Origin: ECT2AJA-044 sp965262845
GTDB taxonomy: Bacteria; Bacteroidota; Bacteroidia; Flavobacteriales; ECT2AJA-044
NCBI GenBank assembly: GCA_965262845.1
Contig: CBDHFX010000002.1
Location: 930,001-994,000, forward strand
Length of the DNA stretch: 64,000 bases
Direction: 5' to 3'
Shown here piece after piece: positions 34,001-41,164 of the stretch (position 1 is the stretch's first letter; each line of letters begins with the position of its first letter). Both the position numbers and the translations under genes were made by a program. The notes below the pieces were generated by a model. It was not told the DNA's origin, ran no database searches, and saw only the letters and a list, made by a program, of their open reading frames with translations.

Positions 34001-34458
34001 GAGGTAGCCGTAATACCCATGGCCGTAACGCCCAACGGTGGGATACATACGAAGGAATTGGTGAATACTGCCGTTGTGGTATGACAGCCTGGTATATGGC
34101 CACATGCCGAGTCACTGGTCCAGTGTACACGGTACTGACCTGTTCCCGGAATGGATGCCTGAAATGGTGAGGGCCCATGGGCGATCACGTTGTTCAAGGC
34201 ATCGGTCAGGGTTACATAACCCGGGGTCGCAGTTATCGTAAAGGTATAGATCCCCGGGAAATTCACCTGAACCACCGAATACTCCGTTGTAAAGTTACAG
34301 GTGTTAATAGTAATCGGTAAGGTCGTCGTTTGATCAAGGGTGTTGATCGTTGACGGAAACTGGAAGGCGTTGATACATTGCGCCTCCACCGCATTCGGCG
34401 TGAACGCAAAAAACATCAATGCTGCCCACAATGAGGGCCATAATAGTCGTCTTTTCAT
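28054..34458 (-). CDS. Giant secreted multidomain protein with Fn3, MAM-like, PKD and T9SS sorting domains
   Basis: A 2134-residue exported protein with a signal peptide ending VEAQ (residue 27). After an N-terminal beta domain come about five fibronectin type III domains (WTASPSNPTNGYEY; TSWEVAYGAPGFHPDSAVGS and its copies) alternating with about six MAM/concanavalin-like domains, each opening near PW-x-(E/D)-x-F(E/D) and ending with a DxAxDD motif. An Ig-like stretch (CEGTPATLTA), a PKD domain (YDWDFGDGNTGSG) and a Por/T9SS type A sorting domain (NLFPNPTRDVFHLSF to the end) follow. The phrase GFHPDSAVGS(A/V)NGPI recurs in three or four units, showing internal duplication. It should be secreted through T9SS and anchored at the surface, acting in adhesion or polymer binding. 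A terminator follows it. Confidence 0.93.
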   Translation of the reverse strand: MKRRLLWPSLWAALMFFAFTPNAVEAQCINAFQFPSTINTLDQTTTLPITINTCNFTTEYSVVQVNFPGIYTFTITATPGYVTLTDALNNVIAHGPSPFQASIPGTGQYRVHWTSDSACGHIPGCHTTTAVFTNSFVCIPPLGVTAMGITATSANISWTASPSNPTNGYEYVITTTFGTPTGSGTPTTATSFTATTLTPNTQYFVYVRSMCASDTSLWNSTSFLTACVAVTAPWTEDFEDSTFALNNTFNPCWTPIPASAILSYSWWLETDQTGSFATGPSADHTTGVPGTGKYIYTEASWGLAGDQAEIRTPLIDISGITNPALRFWKHFYGSEIDSFFVEVDAGSGFQTIYATQGDGPQTAETDPWVEEVLDLNPFAGSTGIQIRFRAISAGCCSGDMALDDISIDVGPPCFKPSSISVVSIGVTDVTLDWVPSSGTSWEVAYGAPGFHPDSAVGSANGPIAILPASTHPFVVTGLTANTDYHFYVREACATVPGANSEWRGPASTRTNCTVFSSPFTENFDGSTWILGTSTGSIDPCWNRNGVPFDFSWMVDDDNTSGTNGPSQDHTTGSGQFITTESYGSAGDVAEITSPLVDLTGLTNPAVGFYFHMFGDEMDTLRIQVNDGTGWITLGTLGGQYQIAETDPWLYHEEPLTAYAGQTVQIRFSTTRPALCCDFDIAIDDFRIDEGSPCPIPGFPSISAISDSSLNVTWTDVSNVAWNVVWGLPGFHPDSAVGSVNGPIGTQTVFIIPNLDITGLSANTTYQVYVNAFCSAPGLTSYWSGPSNGVTDCGIEQAPWSYDFENGQWNHLFPYAADQCWGGAVAPTASGYRWQAEVDNTSSLATGPSADHSTGVPGSGTYVYIESSFTTPPSARLESPMIDLSGVASPAVAFYFHAYGAEINKTYIEVNDGNGWVILDSIVGQYQTSESDPWLYYEVSLLAYAGDTVQIGWNAQSIGFCCSGDFAIDDVFVGNGSPCPLPTQAGAFGATTTSIDLGWIGAGGTSWEVAYGTPGFNPDSAVGSPNGPIGIAGPFANDTATIVGLTPSTIYQFFVRENCGTPGVNSFWAGPAIGQTDCAPVAAPWSDSFESGLSHCWIQSNADQLDWVQHSGGTSSFNTGPSAANDGSQYIYVETSGSIAGYKALIQSPDVDITAITNPALILDYHMYGAGMGWFHVMVDSANTGNIDTLFAIYGDQGDQWNSLVLSLAGYEDPATGAVAAQFELTVDAQNGFAFENDLALDHVRIQQGPACFGPAFLTATSNSSSAASVSFNPVDTAATGWEIEYGPQGYTAGSGTVVSVTSPNATITGLSPGTCYDFRVREACASSAGSFSLWSAPATACTFIVPPYFESFTVIYDDAEWNEGSGLIGEPTVFSGSSSNWIDDGFGNAGFDGSAKVNIWTTSTDEWTFTPVIELSVFGQWQLEFDWTCREFGSPTLAGIWGPDDTVYVVISTDAGVTWNRSNALLMLDSTAIANADTNTIHEVIDISMYAGNNIQIGFYGESTVSNEDTDFFIDNVRISDPSFNPLACDDFESYNTGALAGQSANWLPWGGVFGTEDTEISTDQANNGTQSMKIYNGGANGVSDIVTSLGDFNAGMHQIDFHFYVPAGNAGYFNLMHFYHASGVGNTWAIETYLNGSTGTGELLRGSASINDTIQSFTFTTDAWHYAQIIVNLDADSAEFIMDTTSVAMWQWSAGLGGVYGSLGAFSAFSVTIDTLSALMYIDDFCYGAFNAPCVVTTMPTASGDTICEGTPATLTATTGSSTSFPVWTNQNGEVIGSGTPVTSDALYANTTFSVRDAELTGLQYHVGPTPDIASLGFANVPIGMFVTVMNDLRLDSVTLRSDGPMYVGVNLWTDDPNNGGVLMQTSRQINLPAAGDHQVLVDMVIPQGNYFLNMRYDSAATGTLFRATSGATYPYVIPDLVSLDSTNFQNQIRYYYLFDWVVNRVCMNGITVDVDVTIDAPPVAHFSVIQSGTGNSVVDLDASGSSSDAVTYDWDFGDGNTGSGVSVQHTYSNAGTYTIILTVTDDCGSTDVHTTDTVEVTIGLDESPLAATVNLFPNPTRDVFHLSFEVTEAQEVNIYVLNALGQVMYREALSNFSGVYSGTIDLSGEARGVYMVQIATKSNVVNRRVSLQ

Positions 34459-34493
34459 GGAATTAATGATTTAGATTAATAACAAATCCGGCG

Positions 34494-34523
34494 CTAATGT
34501 AGTAATAGAATCATTACCTGCAA
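34494..34523 (-). promoter_or_regulatory. Probable promoter of the giant T9SS gene
   Basis: On the minus strand, TTG (34521-34523), 19 nt, then TACATTAG (34494-34501), one mismatch from TAnnTTTG. The start codon is 35 nt further on. Confidence 0.45.
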
Positions 34524-34573
34524 AAAAAATGAGGTGAATTTAACATTTTTTTTCTGCTCCTATGGGGTTATGC

Positions 34574-34581
34574 TACCTTTG
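34574..34581 (+). promoter_or_regulatory. -7 box (TACCTTTG) for the Ig-like lipoprotein
   Basis: Exact TAnnTTTG match ending 4 nt before the GTG start at 34586, so the transcript should be leaderless or nearly so. Confidence 0.45.
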
Positions 34582-34585
34582 AACC

Positions 34586-36196
34586 GTGGAACGAACCCTC
34601 CCTTTTATATGGATCCTGCTGGCTGCTGGCTGCGCTAAGCCAGGAAGCCCATCGGGCGGGCCCAGGGACAATATCGCGCCGCAGGCGCTTAAAGCCTCCC
34701 CACCACTTGAAACGGTTCGTTTTAACGCCGACAGGGCAGTTATTTTTTTCGATGAGTACCTCAGGCTCGATCATCCTGGCCAGCAGCTGCTCATTTCACC
34801 GCCTATGAACGAGGAGCCCGAGATCTACCTCAAAAAGAAATCGTTGGTGATCGAATTTCAGGAAGCCCTGCGCCCCAACACCACGTACACGCTTAATTTC
34901 GGCGAGGCCATCACAGACCTCACGGAGGGGAATGTGACCACTTATATATATGTCTTCTCTACCGGCGACTTTATCGATTCCAACTCCTATCGGGGCATCG
35001 TCACCCATGCCTTCTCGGGAAAACCGGTCGAAAACTGCCTCGTAATGCTCTACGGCGGACCCGACACCTTAACCATTGATCCGGACTCCCTGCCGCTGTT
35101 GCGCCGGCCTGATTATGCCACGCGGACCAATGATCAGGGCCTTTTTGTGCTGGATTACCTGCGGCACGATAGCTACCGCCTCTTCGCCCTGGTTGATGGC
35201 AACCGCAATTACCTCTACGATCTGCCCGATGAGAAAATCGCCTATCTGCCCGGGATCCTGAACCCCGGAGATACGCTGGCCCTGAAGCTCCGCAGCTTTG
35301 TTCCCAGCGCCCGGCCCGCCTTTCTCAAAGCCCGTCAGAAATCAGCTGTCAGCATTGAATTCTATACGGTCGGCGGCCTGCGGCCGGATGTGCAGCCGCT
35401 ACCTCTAAACCCGCTCGATACCTTTTTTACCGTACCCTTGCGTCCGGATACGCTCGTGGGCTTTCTTTCACCAAACCACGGATTCGACAGCCTCCTGTTC
35501 CGTGTGAGCCTGGATAGCCTTGTGGATACGGCCAGGGTATTCTGGCGCCAGCGCGAGATCCCCGAAACGTCCTGGAAACTCACTCCCGTTACCGGAAATT
35601 GGAACAGCTTCGACACCATCACGCTGTCCAATGACCTCCCCATTGATTTTTTTGATCCTTCCGCCACCCAATTGCAGGTCGATAGTGTGCCGACCCCCCT
35701 CCACTGGAAAGCGACCGATGCCTTCCGCTATCAGACCTATATATATAGGACATACGGATCGGTCTATCACATTGAGGTGTTCCCGAACGCAGCGGGCACG
35801 GTACGCGATTCCCTATCCGATACCCTCAGCGCCACACTTACGTATCCGACCGCTGAAGAACTCGGAATACTGATCGTTCGCTGGACACCTCCCGATCAGC
35901 ACAGCTACCTGCTTGAGATCCTGACCCCGAAAAATGAACTCCTGGTTCGCAGGACCTATCCGGCCGTGAAGGCCGGCATTGAAGAGATCAGTACTTTCCA
36001 GGACCTGCCCCCCGGGCAGTATCGCCTGCGTATGATCGAGGACCGGAATGGGAATGGGCGCTGGGATCCGGGTAATTACTGGGAGCAGCTGTTCAGCGAG
36101 CGGGTGTTTTATAGTGGATCGGTACTCGAAGTGCGTGCCAACTGGGAATTGGAGTATGAGCTAAATCTAAAAGACGAGGAGCAAAATATCCATTAA
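34586..36196 (+). CDS. Ig-like (Big_5) domain lipoprotein
   Basis: A 536-residue lipoprotein starting with GTG; the signal ends in LLAAGC (Cys16), followed by GSPSGGPRDNIAPQ, a pattern shared by a Bacteroidota family with an N-terminal SbsA-type Ig-like (Big_5) domain. The segment FFDEYLRLDHPGQQLLISPP, then YTLNFGEAITDLTEGN, fits that domain (about 50-130). A carboxypeptidase-regulatory-like region follows (TNDQGLFVLDYLRHDSYRLF, then DGNRNYLYDL). No other ATG lies before the lipobox, so GTG is the only sensible start although it sits 4 nt from a promoter box. Role unknown; probably periplasm-facing or surface anchored. Confidence 0.8.
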   Translation: MERTLPFIWILLAAGCAKPGSPSGGPRDNIAPQALKASPPLETVRFNADRAVIFFDEYLRLDHPGQQLLISPPMNEEPEIYLKKKSLVIEFQEALRPNTTYTLNFGEAITDLTEGNVTTYIYVFSTGDFIDSNSYRGIVTHAFSGKPVENCLVMLYGGPDTLTIDPDSLPLLRRPDYATRTNDQGLFVLDYLRHDSYRLFALVDGNRNYLYDLPDEKIAYLPGILNPGDTLALKLRSFVPSARPAFLKARQKSAVSIEFYTVGGLRPDVQPLPLNPLDTFFTVPLRPDTLVGFLSPNHGFDSLLFRVSLDSLVDTARVFWRQREIPETSWKLTPVTGNWNSFDTITLSNDLPIDFFDPSATQLQVDSVPTPLHWKATDAFRYQTYIYRTYGSVYHIEVFPNAAGTVRDSLSDTLSATLTYPTAEELGILIVRWTPPDQHSYLLEILTPKNELLVRRTYPAVKAGIEEISTFQDLPPGQYRLRMIEDRNGNGRWDPGNYWEQLFSERVFYSGSVLEVRANWELEYELNLKDEEQNIH

Positions 36197-36312
36197 TGGT
36201 GCGTTTCCTACCGAACCATTATCGATAGTTTGAATGGCAACAGCCTGGGCTGTTCTTCATGATCAACGGATCTAACTCGAAGATCCTATAAGGAAAAGGT
36301 GAGCCGTACCAA

Positions 36313-37494
36313 TTACCTGAAAGCGTCTAACCCCGTAATATCCAGCCCGGTAATCAGTAGGTGGATATCGTGTGTCCCTTCATAGGTCACGACAGACTCA
36401 AGGTTCATCATGTGGCGCATGATCGGATAGTCCCCCGAAATGCCCATTCCACCCAATATTTGACGGGCTTCGCGGGCAACTTTCAGAGCCATCTCCACAT
36501 TGTTGCGTTTGGCCATGGAGATCTGTGCTGAGGTGGCCCGTCCTTCGTTCTTCAGTTGGCCCAGGCGCCAGGTAAGGGCCTGTGCCCTGGTGATCTCGGT
36601 GATCATTTCGGCCAGTTTTTTTTGCTGGAGCTGGTATCCGGCAATCGGCCGGTCAAATTGTATGCGTTCCTTCGCATAGCAAAGGGCCGTGTCATAGCAA
36701 TCCATCGCTGCTCCGATAGCGCCCCAGGCAATTCCATAGCGGGCACTGTCCAAACATCCGAGCGGTGCTCCGAGGCCCGATCTGTTGGGCAGTATATTTT
36801 TTTTCGGCACGCGAACATCCTCAAACACGAGCTCTCCGGTCGCGCTGGCGCGTAAGCTCCACTTTCCGTGGGTTTCCGGAGTGGAAAATCCTTCCATACC
36901 GCGTTCTGCGATAAGACCGTGGACGCGCCCTTCCTCATTTTTTGCCCACACCACCGCAATATCTGCGAAAGGAGCATTTGAGATCCACATCTTGGCACCG
37001 TTCAGCACGTAATGGCCAGCTTCCTCCCTGAAATTGGTGGCCATGCCACCGGGGTTCGACCCAAAGTTGGGCTCGGTCAAACCAAAGCAGCCCATCATTT
37101 TGCCGGAGGCCAGTTCCGGCAGGTATTTTTTCTTTTGCTCTTCGGATCCGTAGGCAAAGATCGGGTACATAACCAGTGAACTTTGCACCGAACATGTACT
37201 TCTGATACCGGAATCGCCCCGTTCGATCTCCTGCATCATGAGTCCGTATGACATCTGGTCAAGTCCCGCACCACCGTATTCCCTGGGGATGTACGGTCCA
37301 AAAGCGCCGATCCCGGCCAAACCCCGGATGATATGCTCCGGAAATTCAGCACGCTGGGCGTAGTCCTCAATAATGGGGCTTACCTCGCGCTTCACCCACT
37401 CGCGGGTTGCGTCGCGCACAAGTTTGTGCTCCTCGGTCAGGAGCTCGTCAAACAGATAGTAATCGGGGGATTGAAAGGAATCGGTCCGGCCCAT
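36313..37494 (-). CDS. Acyl-CoA dehydrogenase, glutaryl-CoA dehydrogenase-like
   Basis: A 393-residue FAD-dependent acyl-CoA dehydrogenase. Features are GAFGPYIPREYGGAGLDQM, SVQSSLVMYPI, LTEPNFGSNPGGMATN, the KMWISNAPFAD strand, QFDRPIAGYQLQQKKLAEM, and a C-terminal MMNLESVVTYEGTHDIH with the catalytic Glu in YEGTHD. The order SVQSSL/EPNFGS and YEGTHDIHLLI fits glutaryl-CoA dehydrogenases and their crotonyl-producing relatives. The promoter box at 37522 lies downstream of the frame's first ATG (37524), which supports the start at 37494 (MGRTDSFQSPDYY). It diverges from the choice-of-anchor V gene. Confidence 0.9.
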   Translation of the reverse strand: MGRTDSFQSPDYYLFDELLTEEHKLVRDATREWVKREVSPIIEDYAQRAEFPEHIIRGLAGIGAFGPYIPREYGGAGLDQMSYGLMMQEIERGDSGIRSTCSVQSSLVMYPIFAYGSEEQKKKYLPELASGKMMGCFGLTEPNFGSNPGGMATNFREEAGHYVLNGAKMWISNAPFADIAVVWAKNEEGRVHGLIAERGMEGFSTPETHGKWSLRASATGELVFEDVRVPKKNILPNRSGLGAPLGCLDSARYGIAWGAIGAAMDCYDTALCYAKERIQFDRPIAGYQLQQKKLAEMITEITRAQALTWRLGQLKNEGRATSAQISMAKRNNVEMALKVAREARQILGGMGISGDYPIMRHMMNLESVVTYEGTHDIHLLITGLDITGLDAFR

Positions 37495-37521
37495 TTTGAT
37501 AGGTCCTTGCAAAAAGTAGGA

Positions 37522-37529
37522 CAAATGTA
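37522..37529 (-). promoter_or_regulatory. -7 box (TACATTTG) for the acyl-CoA dehydrogenase
   Basis: Exact TAnnTTTG match on the minus strand, 27 nt before the ATG at 37494. It forms a back-to-back pair with the plus-strand box at 37540. Confidence 0.45.
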
Positions 37530-37539
37530 CGGCATTTAT

Positions 37540-37547
37540 TAGTTTTG
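37540..37547 (+). promoter_or_regulatory. -7 box (TAGTTTTG) for the choice-of-anchor V gene
   Basis: Exact TAnnTTTG match, 30 nt before the ATG at 37578. The two divergent boxes are 10 bp apart, so the promoters probably interfere or are co-regulated. Confidence 0.45.
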
Positions 37548-37577
37548 CTTACCAAACTTCACTAAAACCAACTACTC

Positions 37578-38408
37578 ATGAAGAAGCATTACTTTTTCCT
37601 TTTACTGCCTGCGGCAGGATTATTCCTCGCCACTCCGGCACTCAACAACAGTGCTGCAGCACCGGCCGGACGCACTGGCTCGCCCGGAGATAACGGCGTT
37701 ACCTGCGCGCAGGGGTGCCATACCGCGAGCAATCCGACTGATCAATCCGTGGATGTTGACCATAATATCCCGTTGGCGGGGTACGTTCCCGGCCAAACCT
37801 ACGACATCACCGTTACCAGTGATCGCGGAACCTTTACCGGCCCCCGGATCGGGTTCAGCTTCACCGCCGAACGCACCTCTGACCACCAAAAAACAGGCGG
37901 ATTTATCGCCGGGGCGGGAACGCAGCTCAACGGTAGCGGACAGAGCCATGTCACACACACATCGGGCAGTATCAGTACCTCTGGCAACACGAACTCCTGG
38001 AGTTTCCAATGGACGGCTCCCGCTATGGGAACAGGCGATGTATCTTTCTATGCGGTTTCTGTTTTTGCCAATGGCAACAACGCGAACAGTGGTGATAAGG
38101 TCCTGAATGTCGGCCCTTTCACCGTGATGGAAGACACTACGATTTCCCTGACCGAGGAATCGCTGCAACCAAAATTCTACCCCCAACCGGCAACGGAATA
38201 TGTGCGTTTGGCCTTTGATCAGCAAACCGATTGGCTGCAGATACGTATGTACAACAGTGCCGGGCAGTTCGTTCAGCAACTCTGGTACAGCGATCAGCAT
38301 GGAGCACATGATGTGCGCATTGAGCTGAACAATGTGGCCAGGGGAACCTATTGGGTTGAATTCGCCAGTGAGCGCGGAGCACTCATCAAACCCTTATTGG
38401 TCCAATAA
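37578..38408 (+). CDS. Choice-of-anchor V (reeler-like) T9SS-sorted protein
   Basis: A 276-residue exported protein. The signal peptide is followed by AAPAGRTGSPGDNGVTCAQGCH, then a reeler-like beta domain (PGQTYDITVTSDRG, RIGFSFTAE, FQWTAPAMGTGDVSFYAV), the arrangement of the choice-of-anchor V family, and a T9SS sorting domain from about residue 200 (FYPQPATEYVRLAF). The C43-AQG-C47-H48 motif has three residues between the cysteines, whereas relatives I remember have CxxCH, so a haem c is doubtful or unusual. Its end overlaps that of DoxX by 15 bp, head-on. Confidence 0.85.
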   Translation: MKKHYFFLLLPAAGLFLATPALNNSAAAPAGRTGSPGDNGVTCAQGCHTASNPTDQSVDVDHNIPLAGYVPGQTYDITVTSDRGTFTGPRIGFSFTAERTSDHQKTGGFIAGAGTQLNGSGQSHVTHTSGSISTSGNTNSWSFQWTAPAMGTGDVSFYAVSVFANGNNANSGDKVLNVGPFTVMEDTTISLTEESLQPKFYPQPATEYVRLAFDQQTDWLQIRMYNSAGQFVQQLWYSDQHGAHDVRIELNNVARGTYWVEFASERGALIKPLLVQ

Positions 38409-38822
38409 ATGTTGTTCCAGAGAATAGCTGCCTGATCCGGTAAGGATCAGGACCACAAAAACCACTAAGGCCTCCAGGGCATGAGAAGCTCCCGGGAGAC
38501 CCTCGCCCAGGCCCAGGTGCATTGCCGTGGCAACGATCATGGTAATAGCCAGGAATGCGGCTGCAGGCCTGGTCATCCAACCGATAGCGATCAGCAAACC
38601 GCCGATCGTTTCGGCCAGTGCAGCCGAAAGTCCCCACATCACCGGCCAGCAATCAATGCCGAGGTAGGCTGTATTTCGCCCAAGGGATTCCCACCGCTCA
38701 TAACCCCCCAGCAACTTGGGCAAACCGTGAATAAAGGCAAAACTCAAGCCTATGCCCAGGCGCAGGATCAGGAGTCCGGTGTTTCTGAAATGGATTTGGG
38801 AACGAAAAAGATACATATTCAT
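38394..38822 (-). CDS. DoxX family membrane protein
   Basis: A 142-residue protein with about four membrane helices. GLLILRLGIGLSFAFIHGLPKL and the helix ETIGGLLIAIGWMTRPAAAFLA are typical of DoxX/DoxD-like proteins, linked elsewhere to redox or thiol stress in the membrane. Function is not defined for this subgroup. Converges with and overlaps the choice-of-anchor V gene by 15 bp. Confidence 0.88.
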   Translation of the reverse strand: MNMYLFRSQIHFRNTGLLILRLGIGLSFAFIHGLPKLLGGYERWESLGRNTAYLGIDCWPVMWGLSAALAETIGGLLIAIGWMTRPAAAFLAITMIVATAMHLGLGEGLPGASHALEALVVFVVLILTGSGSYSLEQHLLDQ

Positions 38823-38857
38823 CGCTAAAAGGGGTTCAAAAAAACTTGGTTCTTCCG

Positions 38858-39514
38858 CTATTCCTTCTTCTGGGATTCATCTCCGAACCTCCAGCCAATG
38901 TTAAAAGCAAATCGGAAATTATGTAAGGCCAAGGTAGTAGATGAATGATCATCTATACCATCTGTACTATTATAAGTGAGGATACTTGCCTTATACATCA
39001 AGTAGCAGCCATAGCCCGCCAATACCTCAAAAACGAAACCGGAATCAAATGCAAATTTATAGCCTGTGAGAATACCGATGCCTGTGCTATTGGTAGTTTC
39101 TTTAAATTCAAAGATCTTTTCCCCTAGAAGGAATGGGAACGAAACAGTAGCGACCCCTTTGGTATCTCTATAACTGAGGAAAGTACCTGCAAAAAAACCT
39201 CTGGCATGATGATCACCCGGGCGGAAATAGTACCGGAACTGGGGCGTAATTCGAAATCCGGAATAGTCAAAATTAAGATGGGAGGATTGGATATACGTTC
39301 CCGAGATCAAAACACTCGTATGTTCGTTGATCACATATTCATAAGTCCCCTCAACATGTATCTCATTGATTGAAAGATTATTCCCTTCAAATACCTCAAT
39401 GGCTCTTGCTAATAAGCCACCGACCTTAACATCGTGCTGGGCATTTGCCTTTGGCATGCCCACGGAACATGCAAGCAAAACAGCCATAAAGAACTTCATA
39501 GACCGGTTCATCAT
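38858..39514 (-). CDS. Outer-membrane beta-barrel-like protein, paralogue 1
   Basis: A 218-residue exported protein. Signal peptide MKFFMAVLLACSVGMPKANAQ with an AQ cleavage end, then alternating hydrophobic strands (VLISGTYIQSSHLNFDYSG, QFRYYFRPGDHHARGFFAG, TGYKFAFDSGFVFEVLAGYG) ending FRFAFNIGWRFG, the pattern of a small outer-membrane barrel such as DUF3575-type proteins. No function is known. It is most diverged at the extreme C-terminus (ESQKKE) from its two paralogues (AFRNKKNENR). Two ATGs at 39514 and 39511 are equivalent; the -7 box lies about 56 nt upstream. Confidence 0.75.
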   Translation of the reverse strand: MMNRSMKFFMAVLLACSVGMPKANAQHDVKVGGLLARAIEVFEGNNLSINEIHVEGTYEYVINEHTSVLISGTYIQSSHLNFDYSGFRITPQFRYYFRPGDHHARGFFAGTFLSYRDTKGVATVSFPFLLGEKIFEFKETTNSTGIGILTGYKFAFDSGFVFEVLAGYGCYLMYKASILTYNSTDGIDDHSSTTLALHNFRFAFNIGWRFGDESQKKE

Positions 39515-39570
39515 GTTAAAGGATCAAACGATTCCTGCTATTTTCATATCTGGCTGATCTTCCCTGCTTG

Positions 39571-39578
39571 CAAATGTA
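39571..39578 (-). promoter_or_regulatory. -7 box (TACATTTG) upstream of OMP paralogue 1
   Basis: Exact TAnnTTTG match, 56 nt before the ATG, conserved in all three repeat units. Confidence 0.45.
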
Positions 39579-39642
39579 CCGAAAGTCCCATCATAAGCTT
39601 TCATTATTTCTTCCACTTTGTCGGCCAGCCATCGCACCGGCA

Positions 39643-40305
39643 CTAATAAACGATCTTATGGTAAGTGGTGTCGAAGGGCGAGGTGTAGAGCGTATCGTAG
39701 TGCGTTGTTTCAACTCCGTCACTATAGGTGACATACCGAATGGGGGTTTCTCCGTTCCAATAAAAACAGCGGTATACTGTATCGTTGGACGGAGACGCAT
39801 GATAGAAGCCAAACCCCACCGGAAACAGCCCCGGACCATATGGCGGATCTCCTGCTCGGATATTGATTCCGTCACTAACGCTCTCGCTAATCAGGTGGAA
39901 GGCGACGCAAGTGCGGGGTAACAGCAAAATAACCCGCCAGGCATCAGTCCCCTGAGATTCCTCAGCAGATATCGGCTTTACTGCAGCAGCATGTCCGGGA
40001 ACAGGTGCCTCCACGGCCACCCGGAAACCCCGCCAGAAATCGAACCACTCATCAGCATCATCCAACCCCTTGATCACAAATGAGAAGCTATAGGGTGGGC
40101 CAATGTGTTTTCGTTCCATAGGAGGATCAAAAAATGGGCGTGAACCTAGGGAGTATAAGGACACTTCAACGTCCCCATTCCAAAGGAGGGAATCCTCCCG
40201 AAAGGTCACCACCTTACCTCTTATGCGGGTCTCCCTGTTCTTTTTACAGCCCGCTGAGGCAAGGAGCAGGGCCGCTAGGCAGGTAAGAATAATAACCAGC
40301 CGCAT
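39643..40305 (-). CDS. Unknown lipoprotein, cassette copy 1
   Basis: A 220-residue lipoprotein, signal MRLVIILTCLAALLLASAGC, then KKNRETRIRGKVVTFREDS, a beta-rich region with PYSFSFVIKG, a tryptophan-rich WFDFWRGF and a C-terminus of NGETPIRYVTYSDGVE. No known domain is recognised. The frame extends upstream to 40410 into the preceding OMP gene, but the ATG at 40305 has an AAAGGA ribosome site and a normal signal, so the apparent overlap is not real. Probably made with the OMP of the same unit and acting with it at the envelope. Confidence 0.7.
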   Translation of the reverse strand: MRLVIILTCLAALLLASAGCKKNRETRIRGKVVTFREDSLLWNGDVEVSLYSLGSRPFFDPPMERKHIGPPYSFSFVIKGLDDADEWFDFWRGFRVAVEAPVPGHAAAVKPISAEESQGTDAWRVILLLPRTCVAFHLISESVSDGINIRAGDPPYGPGLFPVGFGFYHASPSNDTVYRCFYWNGETPIRYVTYSDGVETTHYDTLYTSPFDTTYHKIVY

Positions 40306-40345
40306 TATTTCCTTTGCTCCCATCATCCTTATCTTTTGTTTCCGG

Positions 40346-41038
40346 TCAGCGATTCTCATTCTTCTTATTCCGGAATGCACCTCCGAACCTCCAGCCAATG
40401 TTAAAAGCAAATCGGAAATTATTTAAGGTCAAGGTAACAAATGAACGATCACCTATATCACCTATATCGTCTATACTAGCATAAGTAAGGGTACTTAAGC
40501 TATGCATGAAATAGCAGCCATAACCTGCCAATACCTCAAAAACGAAACCGGAATCAAATGCAAATTTATAACCTGTGCCGATACCGATGCCTGTGCTATT
40601 GGTAGTTTGTTCATATTCAAAGGTCTCTTCCTCTAGAAAGAATGGGAACGAAAAAGTTGGTATCGAAAAATTAATGACTCCCTTGGTATATCTATAACTG
40701 AGGAAAGCACTTGCAAAAAAACCTTTGGCATTATCATCACCCGGGCGGAAATAGTAACGGAACTGAGGTGTCATTCGAAATCCGGAATAGTCAAAATTAA
40801 GATGGTAGGATTGGATATACGTTCCCGAGATCAAAACACTCGTATGTTCATTGATCACATGTTCATAAGTCCCTTCAATATTTGCCTCAGCAACAGCTTC
40901 ATGAGTCCCATCAATTGCATGGACCGCTGTCACTGATGAGCCACCAATTTTAGCCTCGTGCTGGGCATTTGCCTTTGGCATGCCCACGGAACATGCAAGC
41001 AAAACAGCCAAAAAAAACTTCATAGACCGGTTCATCAT
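40346..41038 (-). CDS. Outer-membrane beta-barrel-like protein, paralogue 2
   Basis: A 230-residue paralogue of the gene at 38858 with the same signal peptide and barrel strands, and long identical blocks including VLISGTYIQS and FAFDSGFVFEVLAGYG. Differences concentrate in the first mature segment (SSVTAVHAIDGTHEAVAEAN) and in loops (a stretch with SIPTFSFPFFLEEETF), the parts that would face outside in a barrel. It ends FGGAFRNKKNENR. It precedes the lipoprotein at 40305 by 40 bp. Confidence 0.75.
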   Translation of the reverse strand: MMNRSMKFFLAVLLACSVGMPKANAQHEAKIGGSSVTAVHAIDGTHEAVAEANIEGTYEHVINEHTSVLISGTYIQSYHLNFDYSGFRMTPQFRYYFRPGDDNAKGFFASAFLSYRYTKGVINFSIPTFSFPFFLEEETFEYEQTTNSTGIGIGTGYKFAFDSGFVFEVLAGYGCYFMHSLSTLTYASIDDIGDIGDRSFVTLTLNNFRFAFNIGWRFGGAFRNKKNENR

Positions 41039-41094
41039 GTTAAAGGATCAAACGATTTCTGCTATTTTCATACCTGGCTGATCTTCCCTGCTTG

Positions 41095-41102
41095 CAAATG
41101 TA
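41095..41102 (-). promoter_or_regulatory. -7 box (TACATTTG) upstream of OMP paralogue 2
   Basis: Exact TAnnTTTG match in the conserved upstream block of the repeat unit, 56 nt before the ATG at 41038. Confidence 0.45.
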
Positions 41103-41164
41103 CCGAAAGTCCCATCATAAGCTTTCATTTCCTTCCACTTTGTCGGCCAGCCATCGCACCGGCA

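Noticed and set aside
36239..36254. AACAGCC-TG-GGCTGTT hairpin between two convergent genes
   Set aside because: A 7-bp stem with a 2-nt loop and no T-run; too weak to call a terminator.
40305..40410. Long overlap between OMP and lipoprotein genes in the cassette
   Set aside because: It comes only from an upstream frame extension; the lipoprotein signal peptide and an AAAGGA site place the start at 40305 (and 41827 in copy 2).
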